From NCBI GenBank assembly GCA_963665185.2, contig CAXXPO010000014.1, positions 1 to 64,000 on the forward strand: a stretch of 64,000 nt of DNA, in the 5' to 3' direction. This DNA comes from G963665185 sp963665185 (GTDB taxonomy: Bacteria; Desulfobacterota; Desulfovibrionia; Desulfovibrionales; Desulfovibrionaceae). Of the stretch, positions 26,147-34,446 are shown in pieces (positions within the stretch are counted from its first letter, which is position 1; each line of letters opens with the position of its first letter). The position numbers were made by a program, and so were the translations under genes. The notes under the pieces are model-generated. The model saw only the letters and a list, made by a program, of their open reading frames with translations, did not search any database and was not told the origin of the DNA.

Positions 26147-27130
26147 CTAGGCCGTAGCAGCCACTTCGGCGCGGACCATCCAGGCATCGTTGAGGATGAC
26201 GGCGGTCTGCATGGATTTCCAGCCCACATGGCCGCGTTGTGCCAGGGGGTCGGAGTCGGAGGGCTGGGGGTTGACGACCATGGGTGTGATGGCGTTCTGG
26301 CCTTTGAGCGCGACAATGCCGTAGGCGTCGCGTCCGAGGTAGAGGACGGGGTAGACGTCGGCCTTGGTTCCGCTGGTGGAGAGCATGGCGCTGGTGTCGC
26401 CGCCTGCATCGGCAAAGGGTTCGAAGACCGTGGTTGTGATGTAGCGCACGTCTTCGACCTTGCCGATTTCGGATTCATAGGGGGTGGTCTGTCCGTAGGA
26501 TTCCACGGGGACGAAGCCGTTCATGGTGCGGATGTCGTTTTCCAGGTCCGGGTGGCACAGGGCTATGTAGGCGGGGGCCACGGCCTGGGTTCCGAATTCG
26601 GGTGTGGAGCGCAGCACGCGGGTGATCTTGCGTGCGTTCTGGCGTTTGAGGGCGCGGGTTATTTTGCGCTGGGTGGTGAGGGTGAGGGGGGAGTTGACCG
26701 CGTTGCGTGCGGAACCGTTGGCGTAGAAGGTGTTGGTTCCGGCCTTGAGGATGTTGAAGCGCACGGTTTCTATCATTTCCGCGGCCTGTTCGCCCAGGAC
26801 GTCCACGGCTTCGCTGAGCACGGGATCCTCGTGGGTGTCCATGACCACGTCGGTGATGGTGACGCGGTCGCCGTACTGGGTGAGGCTGGCGGACACGTCC
26901 GTGGCGGAGAGTTTCTTGGCTTCGGGCGTCACGCCTTCCTGCAGCGGGGAGGGCGTGGAGCTGAGGGAATTGTAGCGGCGGAAGCTGACGACCTTGGACG
27001 AGTTGACGGGCAGGGTCTTGGCCTGTCCGAAACGTTCCAGAATGAGGTGGGGCAGGCCGCGTTTGAGCATGTCGGCTGCGGCAAAGGCGGCGGTACGGGG
27101 AGAGATGTCTCCGTATGCGGTGTTGGCCAT
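26147..27130 (-). CDS. Major capsid protein, N4-gp56-like family
   Basis: A 327-residue protein with the pattern of N4 gp56-like HK97-fold capsid proteins: ILERFGQAKTLPVNSSKVVSF near residue 30, SATDVSASLTQYGDRVTITD near 80, and the P-loop-like stretch YIALCHPDLENDIRTM near 190. Many subunits form the icosahedral head. It follows the scaffold gene by 56 bp and is followed on the minus strand by an array of hairpins, which could set transcript levels after it. The best-supported structural gene together with the portal. Confidence 0.85.
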   Translation of the reverse strand: MANTAYGDISPRTAAFAAADMLKRGLPHLILERFGQAKTLPVNSSKVVSFRRYNSLSSTPSPLQEGVTPEAKKLSATDVSASLTQYGDRVTITDVVMDTHEDPVLSEAVDVLGEQAAEMIETVRFNILKAGTNTFYANGSARNAVNSPLTLTTQRKITRALKRQNARKITRVLRSTPEFGTQAVAPAYIALCHPDLENDIRTMNGFVPVESYGQTTPYESEIGKVEDVRYITTTVFEPFADAGGDTSAMLSTSGTKADVYPVLYLGRDAYGIVALKGQNAITPMVVNPQPSDSDPLAQRGHVGWKSMQTAVILNDAWMVRAEVAATA

Positions 27131-27186
27131 GGGATGTTCTCCTGAGATGATTTGGTAAAAAAAGGTCTGCGGTGTTGCGGCGGGAT

Positions 27187-27933
27187 CTATTCGCGGCGGG
27201 AGACGGCTTCGCGCCAGGCGCTTCTGAAGTCTTCCGTGTCGGGCGCGGACTTGGGCAGCCCGGAGCCGCGTGCAGGCACGGCCAGGGCGTTTGCCGTGGC
27301 AGAGTCTTTCCCCTGGGCGTCGTTGTCTGCCGTGGCTTTGGCCTTGAGCTCCGCCTTGAAGCGGGTGAGCAGGTCGATGACGTCATCGGCATGGCCGCCG
27401 GCAACGACCTGGTGCAGGCTCTTGGCGATGTAGGGCGGCTGTTCGTCTATCCAGCAGGTGAGTTCGTCGCTTTTTGCCAGACTGCTCCAGTCGGGGTGGG
27501 CCTGGGCGATGCGCTGGATGTGCTGCTCGGCCATGAGTGCTTCCGCCAGGGGGCGTATGGCCTGGATTGCTTCGCGCCGGACAAGGGCGCACAAAGGTGC
27601 TTCCATGTCCGGGTTGGCGTCGAGGAAGGAGCGGATCAACCGTTCGTCGGCTTGCGCATCGGGCCGCGGGGACCGGGAACTGTCCGGGGCCTTGGAGCGG
27701 GTGGCGGCGTTCTGTTTGGCGGCTTCCCGTTCCTTGCGCAGCAGGGCTTCGAGTTTTTCGCGTTCGCTGCGTTCTGTGGCGAGCAGGGTGTTGAGGTCCT
27801 GTCCGGAGGCTGCCGGGGCGGTATCTGGAGTGTTCTTGGATTCCCCGTCGGTCTTTTGGGCCGCAGCCTCGTTGAACGAGGTTTGAAACTGGCCGGCATC
27901 CGCGTTTGCGGCGGGTGTGTTGTGTTGGCTCAT
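27187..27933 (-). CDS. Phage-like capsid scaffolding protein
   Basis: A 248-residue protein. The N-terminal half is low-complexity and charged, with a coiled coil (LLATERSEREKLEALLRKER), and the C-terminal part is helical. Acidic, helical, Ala/Lys/Glu-rich proteins directly upstream of a capsid gene are usually scaffolds that guide head assembly and then leave. No protease motif is seen. The ATG overlaps no neighbour; it lies 13 bp after the holin gene. Confidence 0.7.
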   Translation of the reverse strand: MSQHNTPAANADAGQFQTSFNEAAAQKTDGESKNTPDTAPAASGQDLNTLLATERSEREKLEALLRKEREAAKQNAATRSKAPDSSRSPRPDAQADERLIRSFLDANPDMEAPLCALVRREAIQAIRPLAEALMAEQHIQRIAQAHPDWSSLAKSDELTCWIDEQPPYIAKSLHQVVAGGHADDVIDLLTRFKAELKAKATADNDAQGKDSATANALAVPARGSGLPKSAPDTEDFRSAWREAVSRRE

Positions 27934-27946
27934 GGTTTTTCCCTGA

Positions 27947-28468
27947 TTAGTTTTTGTTGAGCAGACGGTTTTTTTCCTGACTGCCGATGCTTGATCCCAG
28001 ATAGTAGTTGACCACGGCTCCGAAGGCGGAGCCAAGGCTGCCGAGAAGCAGCAGCGCGGCCTGGGAGACCTGCTCCTGGTCCAGGACAAAGCCGAGCATG
28101 ACAAAGAATCCGGCGGTGACGATGACGGCCACCAGGGAGGTGGTCCAGGCGGCGCCGTGTCCTGCGCGGGCCATATCGACTTCGCGCTGGCGTGCGTTGG
28201 ACTGGTTGTTCACGCCGGACTCGATCTGAAACCGGCGGAAGGCCAGGATGTCCTGTTCGCGTTCCTTTTCCAGCCGTTGCAGTGCCAGGAGCGCTTTGGG
28301 GTCGTTTTGCAGGCGTTGTGCGATGTTTTTCGGGTCGGGCGTTTCGCCCAGACATTCGGCCAAAAGGGTCCCGGCGGCGCTGACGGCCAGCCCGGCCGGC
28401 CCGGTGAGGATTCCGGCCAGGACGGGAGCGGCTCCGCTGATGGCTTTCCCGATGTCTTTCCAGGTCAT
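27947..28468 (-). CDS. Phage-like holin of the 3-TM, GTA-associated type
   Basis: A 173-residue protein with an N-terminal hydrophobic helix (APVLAGILTGPAGLAVSAAG), a charged central helix (QRLEKEREQDILAFRRFQIE), and two C-terminal membrane helices ending in VVNYYLGSSIGSQEKNRLL. The YLGSS.GS.EK ending is one I associate with the three-TM holin family linked to gene transfer agents. It would make membrane holes for the endolysin encoded next door. The holin and endolysin genes lie between the tail-fibre and scaffold genes, an unusual place. Confidence 0.72.
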   Translation of the reverse strand: MTWKDIGKAISGAAPVLAGILTGPAGLAVSAAGTLLAECLGETPDPKNIAQRLQNDPKALLALQRLEKEREQDILAFRRFQIESGVNNQSNARQREVDMARAGHGAAWTTSLVAVIVTAGFFVMLGFVLDQEQVSQAALLLLGSLGSAFGAVVNYYLGSSIGSQEKNRLLNKN

Positions 28469-28478
28469 GGGGGTGCTC

Positions 28479-28913
28479 CTATTGTTCGCGCGCCAGCATG
28501 TCCCGGACCCAGGGCATGGGCAGGTTGGGGCAGGTTTTGCCGGTGGTGAGTTCGCAATGGCCGAGGACGTCCCCGGGCGAGAGGGCGTGGCGCCTGCCAA
28601 GGGTGCGCAGCAGGCCGAACAGGGCGACCATCTGCAGGCCGGTGAAACGCCGCCTGCCCACAAGGCAGACGCCCAGCGAATGCGCATTGTGGCCTTTGGC
28701 ATGGGCGCCCGGCTGTTCTGCCGGACGCCCGTTCTGCACAAGACCGTCGCATGCGGGATCGTACTTGCCGTGGGGGGCGGCCTGCCCGTTGCAGATGACG
28801 TAATGGTAGCCGATGCCGTCCCAGCCGCGTTCGCGATGCCATTGGTCTATGAGCTGGGCATTGCCGAAGCGCGAATCCGAGCAGTGCAGGATGATCTTGC
28901 GAATGGTGCGCAT
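28479..28913 (-). CDS. N-acetylmuramoyl-L-alanine amidase (T7-lysozyme-like endolysin)
   Basis: A 144-residue amidase_2/PGRP-type enzyme. Zinc ligands are expected in ILHCSDSRFG (His near residue 10) and in the C-terminal GHCELTTGKTCPN, with WDGIGYHYVICNG near 32 and HNAHSLGVCLVG near 75 completing the family pattern. It cuts the amide between muramic acid and the stem peptide for cell lysis. No signal peptide is seen, so release depends on the holin 10 bp downstream. Confidence 0.88.
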   Translation of the reverse strand: MRTIRKIILHCSDSRFGNAQLIDQWHRERGWDGIGYHYVICNGQAAPHGKYDPACDGLVQNGRPAEQPGAHAKGHNAHSLGVCLVGRRRFTGLQMVALFGLLRTLGRRHALSPGDVLGHCELTTGKTCPNLPMPWVRDMLAREQ

Positions 28914-28919
28914 GGCTGG

Positions 28920-30761
28920 TTAGATTTTGGCGAGGCGGGAGCCGTAATAATTGTACTTCACTGACGCGGATTTGGCACCTTGGATACCCCACAGCCCAGC
29001 ATTTTTGAGCCAACCAAGTGTTCCTCCTGCCAAGGGAAAGCCGTCCTGAGGGAATCCAGATGAATCACCGTACCAATACTGGTGGTCTGGAGTATTGGCG
29101 TTGGAGGAGGTCGTAGCGCCAGTTTTTCCGACAAAGACATCCGCCAGATTGTATCCGGAGCCTTCATTTTCCAGAAAAGTCAATGGGTACATATAGTTGT
29201 TAAGTATTTCAGGAGATTGTTCCGTGTTGATCCATTCCTGTTTTCCGTCGTTGTCCCAAATGTGGACTTTGCAAGCCACTGTCTTGAGTCCGTCGATCCA
29301 TTGAAGAACATTGCCCCAAAGTCCGACGATACCTCGGTAGGTGGCTTCCGCCACCTCCGCAGCGTCAACATCGTCAGGACGAGTTCCTTCTCCGACTTTT
29401 CCCATTCCCGTCTTGGTTTGGCTGTCCATGGTCGCGTTTTCGACAAGGTAGAGCCACTGAACGGCAGCGAGGTGGTAAACCGACCAGAGCATGAACCCGG
29501 TGATTCCAGAGGTGTTGTGCTCTTTTGCGGCAAGCTGAACCTCTGTGAGAGAATACCCTGTTGAAGGCATGACTCCAGGGGTGCTGACCAGTTTCGATAC
29601 GTTGTAATTCGCCTGGTATTTCCCAATGTAAACCTGATCGATATCCTCCCCTGCATCACGGAAGGCGGGATGAATGTGGAATCCGGCAGCAGGTTTGTCG
29701 CTGATCCACCACGCTTCCTTGCCGTCGTACTGTCCCCCGGAAATGGCAGCGCGTTTGACGTAGAATTTGGGGATTTTGACCATGGCCTGGCCTTCGATGG
29801 CCACGTCCTGAATGCCACTCCACACGGGATGGGTATTGAAGTAATCGGTGGTCGGGGTGACGGGTTCTCCGTTCTTGTCGATGTAGGCCCAGGTGCCGCC
29901 GGTCACGTTCACATCCAGGTTTGCCACCCCGATGATGTTGGGATTGTGGATGGCATCCGTGACGGATACTGTGAAAGCATGGGGAATTCCGTCTTTGGTG
30001 ATTGTCAGGGTCTGTGTCGCCGCTGTGGTTGCTTCCGCAGGAAGCCAGGTTACGGAATCGCCGGTAATGCTTGCCGTGCCATGCGAAGCGGACACCGCAT
30101 ATTCGGCAAAGGACGAATAGTCGGTGATGGCCCAGGTGGAAGGCGAGTCGCTGGGAATGATGGTGGGTCCCTGAAGTGAGACCGCTCCGTTGATTTCAGG
30201 TTTGCCCGTGATGCTTTCCCAGCTGTGCGTATGGTCAAGGGGGGCCTTGCCAGCCAGGGTGTTGGTCACGGTAGCGGCGAAGTCGGCGTCGTCTCCCAGG
30301 GCCTGGGCCAGTTCGTTCAAGGTGTCCAGAGCGCCGGGGGCGCCGTTGGTGACCTTGGCGACGGCTTCGTCAACAATGTCGGCAGCATTCCTGCCGTCCA
30401 GAAGGTCGGCGTCCAGGCCGCTGTCCGCGCCGTCAACGGTTTTAAGTTTTGTCAGAATCGCAGTGGCATCAATGTCGCTGGAACTGCCGCCGGGCAGCTG
30501 TTCCAGAGGCACCTTGCCGTTTTCGTCCAGGGTTGCCAGTCCGTTGGGTTCTCCGGGTTTGCGCCCTCCGGTGGCTGCCAGGATTTCATCGCGTGCTTTT
30601 TCCACTGCGTCACGGTCGGCAGCGGCGGACTGGGCATGGTATTTGGCGGAGTATTCGTCGCATTCAACCGGGCCATCGGTTTTGATTGCCCATGCTTTTG
30701 CCAGTTCCGCATCGTCATCGTCATGGATGTTCACGTTTACATTTACATTGGGTGTGGTCAT
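28920..30761 (-). CDS. Phage-like tail fibre with C-type-lectin-like (DGR-target-like) C-terminus
   Basis: A 613-residue protein. The N-terminus starts NVNVNVNIHDDDDAEL and has fibre-type segments (GLATLDENGKVPLEQLPGG), then Ig-like domains (about 200-290) and a C-terminal domain of about 310 residues. Its last part, with LAGGTLGWLKNAGLWG and YYGSRLAKI, closely follows the ending of variable proteins diversified by DGRs (typically ending with a GSRLA-type motif). Codons 3' of 29660 are noticeably less G+C-rich than the rest, suggesting exchange of the receptor-binding part. No reverse transcriptase or template repeat was seen in the window. Confidence 0.75.
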   Translation of the reverse strand: MTTPNVNVNVNIHDDDDAELAKAWAIKTDGPVECDEYSAKYHAQSAAADRDAVEKARDEILAATGGRKPGEPNGLATLDENGKVPLEQLPGGSSSDIDATAILTKLKTVDGADSGLDADLLDGRNAADIVDEAVAKVTNGAPGALDTLNELAQALGDDADFAATVTNTLAGKAPLDHTHSWESITGKPEINGAVSLQGPTIIPSDSPSTWAITDYSSFAEYAVSASHGTASITGDSVTWLPAEATTAATQTLTITKDGIPHAFTVSVTDAIHNPNIIGVANLDVNVTGGTWAYIDKNGEPVTPTTDYFNTHPVWSGIQDVAIEGQAMVKIPKFYVKRAAISGGQYDGKEAWWISDKPAAGFHIHPAFRDAGEDIDQVYIGKYQANYNVSKLVSTPGVMPSTGYSLTEVQLAAKEHNTSGITGFMLWSVYHLAAVQWLYLVENATMDSQTKTGMGKVGEGTRPDDVDAAEVAEATYRGIVGLWGNVLQWIDGLKTVACKVHIWDNDGKQEWINTEQSPEILNNYMYPLTFLENEGSGYNLADVFVGKTGATTSSNANTPDHQYWYGDSSGFPQDGFPLAGGTLGWLKNAGLWGIQGAKSASVKYNYYGSRLAKI

Positions 30762-30964
30762 TTTCGCCTCCTGGGCAGGGTTTTGTTTTCAGGTTGGAAA
30801 GGGGGGTGCGAGAGGATCAGGGCCGTTGGACATTCGTGATCCGGGCCGGGGCACCTGAGCGGTTCGGGCTGTGCGGGAACGGAGTTCCAGAACCGCGGCT
30901 CCAGAACCGTCGGCTCCAAGAGCCTCCGGCGGATCGGGCTGGCAAAGACCGGGGAGCGCATCAT
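30758..30964 (-). CDS. Small coupled ORF in the phage cluster
   Basis: A possible 68-residue protein starting ATGATG across the stop of the upstream gene and ending in a TGA that overlaps the fibre start (AAATGA). The ribosome binding site of the fibre (AGGAGG) lies inside its last codons. The sequence is basic and Pro-rich (RRRLLEPTVLEPRFWNSVP) with no family I recognise. Overlaps at both ends argue for it, composition argues against. It fills what would otherwise be a 200-bp gap. Confidence 0.4.
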   Translation of the reverse strand: MMRSPVFASPIRRRLLEPTVLEPRFWNSVPAQPEPLRCPGPDHECPTALILSHPPFQPENKTLPRRRK

Positions 30965-31242
30965 TGGCCCAGCCGCCCGAAGACCGAGCCGGAAGTGTGC
31001 TCGCCCGGTTTGATGCCGAAGCGGTAGATTGCGCCTTCCGGTTCGAAGCCCATGGCCTCCACGGGACGGTCGAAGCGGGCCACGTCCAGCCATGTCCGGC
31101 CGTTGTCGAACGAGCGTTGGATGGTGACGCGTGCGCTGAATTCCCCCCACAGGGAGATGTTGAAGTTGTCAGACAGTTCCAGGCCGGGGCTGAAGCTGTT
31201 GTCGGCGTGCAGGCGGGCGGTGGCGGGTGTCTTGGTGGCCAT
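30961..31242 (-). CDS. Small strand-rich virion-like protein
   Basis: A 93-residue protein with a likely beta-sandwich: FNISLWGEFSARVTIQRSFD, WLDVARFDRPVEAMGF and IYRFGIKPGEH. It may be a decoration or accessory structural protein but I do not recognise the family. The ATG at 31242 has AAGGAG 6 bp upstream; a longer frame does not. It ends inside the coupled ORF at 30964. Confidence 0.6.
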   Translation of the reverse strand: MATKTPATARLHADNSFSPGLELSDNFNISLWGEFSARVTIQRSFDNGRTWLDVARFDRPVEAMGFEPEGAIYRFGIKPGEHTSGSVFGRLGQ

Positions 31243-31382
31243 GAACTCTCCTTGTGTGATGGCCGCAAAATGCGCACATGCATTTTGCAAAGGATGTTGA
31301 TTCCTAAAACGCGGTTTTCGGTTCGCTCACGCCGCTTTTTGCGGCGCAGGGAGTTTTTTCTGCGGATTGAACTGGCGCGACA

Positions 31383-31628
31383 TTAGATGTATGCGCCGTC
31401 GCGCTGTTCCGGTTCCCTGGGGGTGGCGGCGATGTCGCGCAGCAGGCCGGTAATGGTCAGGATGGCTCCTTGCAGCCGGTGCACCCGGACGCCTTCGGCC
31501 AGGGCCAGTTCGTCCAGGCAGTCGGCGCGGGCGGCCTTGAGCAGACGGCGGAAGGCCACGCCGGTTTCACTGTCGCGGTCGCGGCGGCACTGGTCCAGGA
31601 TGTCCCGGGGGGAGGATTTGGATTGCAT
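31383..31628 (-). CDS. Small helical phage-cluster protein
   Basis: An 81-residue helical protein that starts 2 bp after the portal gene stop. It has SETGVAFRRLLKAARADCLDELALAEG, a helical hairpin, then LQGAILTITGLLRDI. Function unknown. The 140-bp gap after it has no gene. Confidence 0.55.
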   Translation of the reverse strand: MQSKSSPRDILDQCRRDRDSETGVAFRRLLKAARADCLDELALAEGVRVHRLQGAILTITGLLRDIAATPREPEQRDGAYI

Positions 31629-31630
31629 GG

Positions 31631-33442
31631 CTACTCCTGCGCGCCGGGATCGTTTTGCTGGTCGCGCACCACGTCGGCGCCCAGGTCCAGGGCTTCGGCC
31701 ATGCGGCGCAGCAGTTCGCCGCGGCGTATCCAGGGCGCGTCCAGGGAATTGGCCGTGGCCTTGGCAAAGCGTTCCAGCTGGTCCACGTAGAGTTCGCGGG
31801 CCACCAGGCTGGTCAGGCCGCGAGCCCGCACCCGGAAGTCGCCGCGGACCGCATCCTGGTCCGCAAAGCGCATGTTCCAGTGGTACAGGGCCGTGATGAA
31901 AGGCCGGGTGATGCCGTCGTCAAAGTGTTTGACCTGGTCCTTGAGCGTGACCGAGGCCTGGGACATGAGCATGGACAGACCCCGGAACGTGCCGCTGGAG
32001 GCCTTGTCCAGCTCGGCGGCCATGAGGCCGGGGATGCCGGTGACCTCGTTGGCGCATTCCTGGAACATGCGGGCCATGCCCATGAACTCCTCGGTGTGGC
32101 TGGGCAGGGTGAAGACGCGCAGGGCCGGGGACTGCGACTCCGCGCCCGGCCCGGAGCGCAGCCAGATGCGGAAGGGGTAGAGGTCGGACGGGTCTTCGCC
32201 CGCGGGCAGCAGGTCCTGGTTCACCTCTATCTGCGGTCCGGCGGCAATGGCGGCGTTGTCCAGCAGCGCGCGGATGCTGGCGTTGAAGAGCTGTTGCGCG
32301 TCGTGCATTATGGAGGCCAGCCCCTCGCCGAAAATCGAGGTTTCGTCCTTGTCGAAGTAGTAGAAGTAATAGGGCCAGCGCACACCGGTAAGGGGCGAGG
32401 ACGCGGCCTTGATGATGCGGTTGCCGGCCAGCCAGATGGTGGCGGGAACCTCTTCGTGGTGCAGGGCCTCGTCCACCTGCGCGCCGCAGGCTGCCAGGTC
32501 GCGGCCCTGTATGAACCCCCAGAACTCGATGATTTCATGGCGCGGGTTTTGGTCCGAAACAGCGTTGCAGGCGTTTGCCGCGATTTTTTCCGGGGTGTCG
32601 CCCATGCTGGCTAGGTCACGCTCGAAATTCAGGGGGTCGCCGTTGCCCTGCGGGAAGTCGCGGAGGTGTTCCAGAACGGCCTTTTTTTCGAAGTCGGGCC
32701 GGTCGGCCAACCGTTCCAGGTCGTAGCGGCTCATGACGTGGCGCTGGAAAATGAACCTGGCCTGGGCAGGTTCGCGGGCTTCCATGTCCGGGAAGACGTC
32801 CCATACCGGCACGAATTCCAGAAACGGGCGCAGGGCGGGCTTGCTGAGGAGATGCCAGCCCCTGCTGGTGCGGGTCCATTGCCGGGAGATGCGGCGTTCG
32901 ACCATGGGACCTTTGAGTATGCCTGTTCCGTATAGGTTGCCGGAGTGGATGACGTCCCGGATGACTTCCCGGTAGCGGCTTTCCGCAAGCTGGTCCCGCA
33001 TCAGGGTGGTCATGGCAACGCAGGCCGATTGCGCTTCCTCCTCGCATGCGGAGCGGATTTCCACGTCTTCGGGCGGACGCCCCAGACGTTCGGTCAGCCT
33101 GGCGATGATCTTCCGCTGGCGGGCGGTATCCAGTTCCGGGATGGGGGTGGGGTCTATGGACCAGTTGCTCTGCCCATTGCCGGGAAAGAGCAGGTCCATG
33201 AGCCGGGCGTCCGCCGTGCGGACCTTGGAGCGGGTAAGACGCACAAAAGCCTTGCTGCGCTTTGGGTGCAGGCGGCGAAGTACGTCCGGGTCGTACTGTC
33301 CCTTGTACTGCCGCAGGTCGGCCAGCCAGCGCTGCTCAATGGTTGCGCGAGCCGTGCGGGTCGCGCCGAACATCTCCTGGAGATCGTGTGCAAGGGATTT
33401 TTTCGTGTCGCGAGCATCTGGTGGAAAAGATGTATTCGTCAT
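31631..33442 (-). CDS. Podovirus-type portal (head-tail connector) protein
   Basis: A 603-residue protein of the portal family of short-tailed phages. Features are RWLADLRQYKGQYDPDVL near residue 40, SKAFVRLTRSKVRTADARLMDLLFP near 60, DVIHSGNLYGTGILKGPMV near 165, a segment with FDKDETSIFGEGLASIMHD, and GTFRGLSMLMSQASVTLKDQ near 500. Twelve copies would form the DNA entry ring. A GGACGAGG sequence precedes the ATG at 33442, preferred to a longer frame starting TTG. It is the first gene of the large structural block; a terminase gene, which normally precedes the portal gene, is absent. Confidence 0.85.
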   Translation of the reverse strand: MTNTSFPPDARDTKKSLAHDLQEMFGATRTARATIEQRWLADLRQYKGQYDPDVLRRLHPKRSKAFVRLTRSKVRTADARLMDLLFPGNGQSNWSIDPTPIPELDTARQRKIIARLTERLGRPPEDVEIRSACEEEAQSACVAMTTLMRDQLAESRYREVIRDVIHSGNLYGTGILKGPMVERRISRQWTRTSRGWHLLSKPALRPFLEFVPVWDVFPDMEAREPAQARFIFQRHVMSRYDLERLADRPDFEKKAVLEHLRDFPQGNGDPLNFERDLASMGDTPEKIAANACNAVSDQNPRHEIIEFWGFIQGRDLAACGAQVDEALHHEEVPATIWLAGNRIIKAASSPLTGVRWPYYFYYFDKDETSIFGEGLASIMHDAQQLFNASIRALLDNAAIAAGPQIEVNQDLLPAGEDPSDLYPFRIWLRSGPGAESQSPALRVFTLPSHTEEFMGMARMFQECANEVTGIPGLMAAELDKASSGTFRGLSMLMSQASVTLKDQVKHFDDGITRPFITALYHWNMRFADQDAVRGDFRVRARGLTSLVARELYVDQLERFAKATANSLDAPWIRRGELLRRMAEALDLGADVVRDQQNDPGAQE

Positions 33443-33547
33443 GCCTCGTCCTGGTGGTTTGTGGTTCATCAACCAACGACGAGGCTAATAATACGCTAAA
33501 TCTTTACACTCATAAGGGTGAAGGATTTCGCACAGAGGAATTTTTGC

Positions 33548-33587
33548 AAAAAAAAAATCCGCCGGGCTGGGAGGGCCGGGCGGCGGA
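33548..33587 (-). terminator. Terminator upstream of the portal gene
   Basis: The stem TCCGCCG (33558-33564) with CGGCGGA (33581-33587), plus an inner GGC/GCC pair, is followed on the minus strand by ten T residues (A run at 33548-33557). It lies between the small gene ending at 33680 and the portal gene, so the portal block probably has its own promoter within 33443-33547. Confidence 0.8.
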
Positions 33588-33679
33588 GCGGACAGGGAGA
33601 AGTCGAGGGGGAGGGATGTGGTTCGGAAAAACAATTCTTGCCCGGCAGTCCGTGACAGTGTTGCTTTTCCGACGGACTC

Positions 33680-33856
33680 TCAGGCCATGGTGTCGATGAA
33701 CGCGCCGGTGATGTTCACGTCCGTCTGGATGCGGGGCGTCGGAGCAGGCAGCACAAGCGGCTCATCCGCTATGGGGCGGGTGACGGCTTCCACGGTGGGA
33801 TCGACGGCATGGGGTTCCAGGCCGTTGCCGTATGCAATGGAAATATACTCGCTCAT
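33680..33856 (-). CDS. Small acidic protein at the right end of the phage-like cluster
   Basis: A 58-residue acidic protein (SEYISIAYGNGLEPHAVD, then a Pro-rich middle and a TDVNITGAFIDTMA end). No family is recognised. GGGAGA lies 5 bp upstream of the ATG. It has its own terminator. It could belong to the cluster or to the host. Confidence 0.5.
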   Translation of the reverse strand: MSEYISIAYGNGLEPHAVDPTVEAVTRPIADEPLVLPAPTPRIQTDVNITGAFIDTMA

Positions 33857-33952
33857 GGTTTCTCCCTGAAAACGGTCGCCAACCATAACTATAGCAACGC
33901 GGCAGGGGGTTGTCACTATCGGGGAAGGCGAAAAGACGAAGGTCGGCAGGGT

Positions 33953-34234
33953 TCAGGCCGTGGGGTCGAGCACGTCGCCCAGGCTTTCGCCCATGATTTT
34001 CCCGGGCCACTTGTAGAAGCAGAAGCCTTTTTCCTCCACGAACTGGACGATTTTCTCCTGTCCTCCCTTGGCAAAGGGAAGGTGCGAGTGGCGGATGCCT
34101 TTTCTGGCTATTTCCAGGACGCCGAAGAGAAAGAGCAGGTTGAAGGGGACCACGTTCTGCGGGTGTTCGTCCTGGCGCAGGACAAGATAGGTGGATCGGA
34201 AGTTCGTGCCCCTGTATACATTGTACAATGCCAT
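33953..34234 (-). CDS. Hypothetical 93-residue protein
   Basis: An unrecognised protein with mixed helix and strand: MALYNVYRGTNFRSTYLVL, then FNLLFLFGVLEIARKG and a conserved-looking C-terminus (GFCFYKWPGKIMGESLGD). The ATG at 34234 is preceded by a weak GGAAA. An alternative reading, in which this is the tail of the PfpI frame, is due to the frameshift in that gene. The 212 bp upstream are AT-rich and contain no gene. Confidence 0.5.
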   Translation of the reverse strand: MALYNVYRGTNFRSTYLVLRQDEHPQNVVPFNLLFLFGVLEIARKGIRHSHLPFAKGGQEKIVQFVEEKGFCFYKWPGKIMGESLGDVLDPTA

Positions 34235-34446
34235 ATGTTTTTCCGGCTCGTTCGTTTGGGTGCGGACTTTTTCGGGTATGACTCCGTATAAAGACTGGAT
34301 ACCAAGTATTGAATGCAATTTCAATCGTGTTATCATTGGAAAAGTCCTGCTCAAATTGGGCACGCCAGGGACAGTCTGAACGGCCCGCGAGCTGCAAGGC
34401 AACTGCGGGCCGTGGGGTTTTCCGGTCGGGGCGGGGGACAGGCAGC

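Noticed and set aside
28920..34446. Template repeat for the DGR-like fibre end
   Set aside because: No second near-copy of the segment around 28922-29040 was found in the cluster or flanks, and no reverse transcriptase motif is present in the window.
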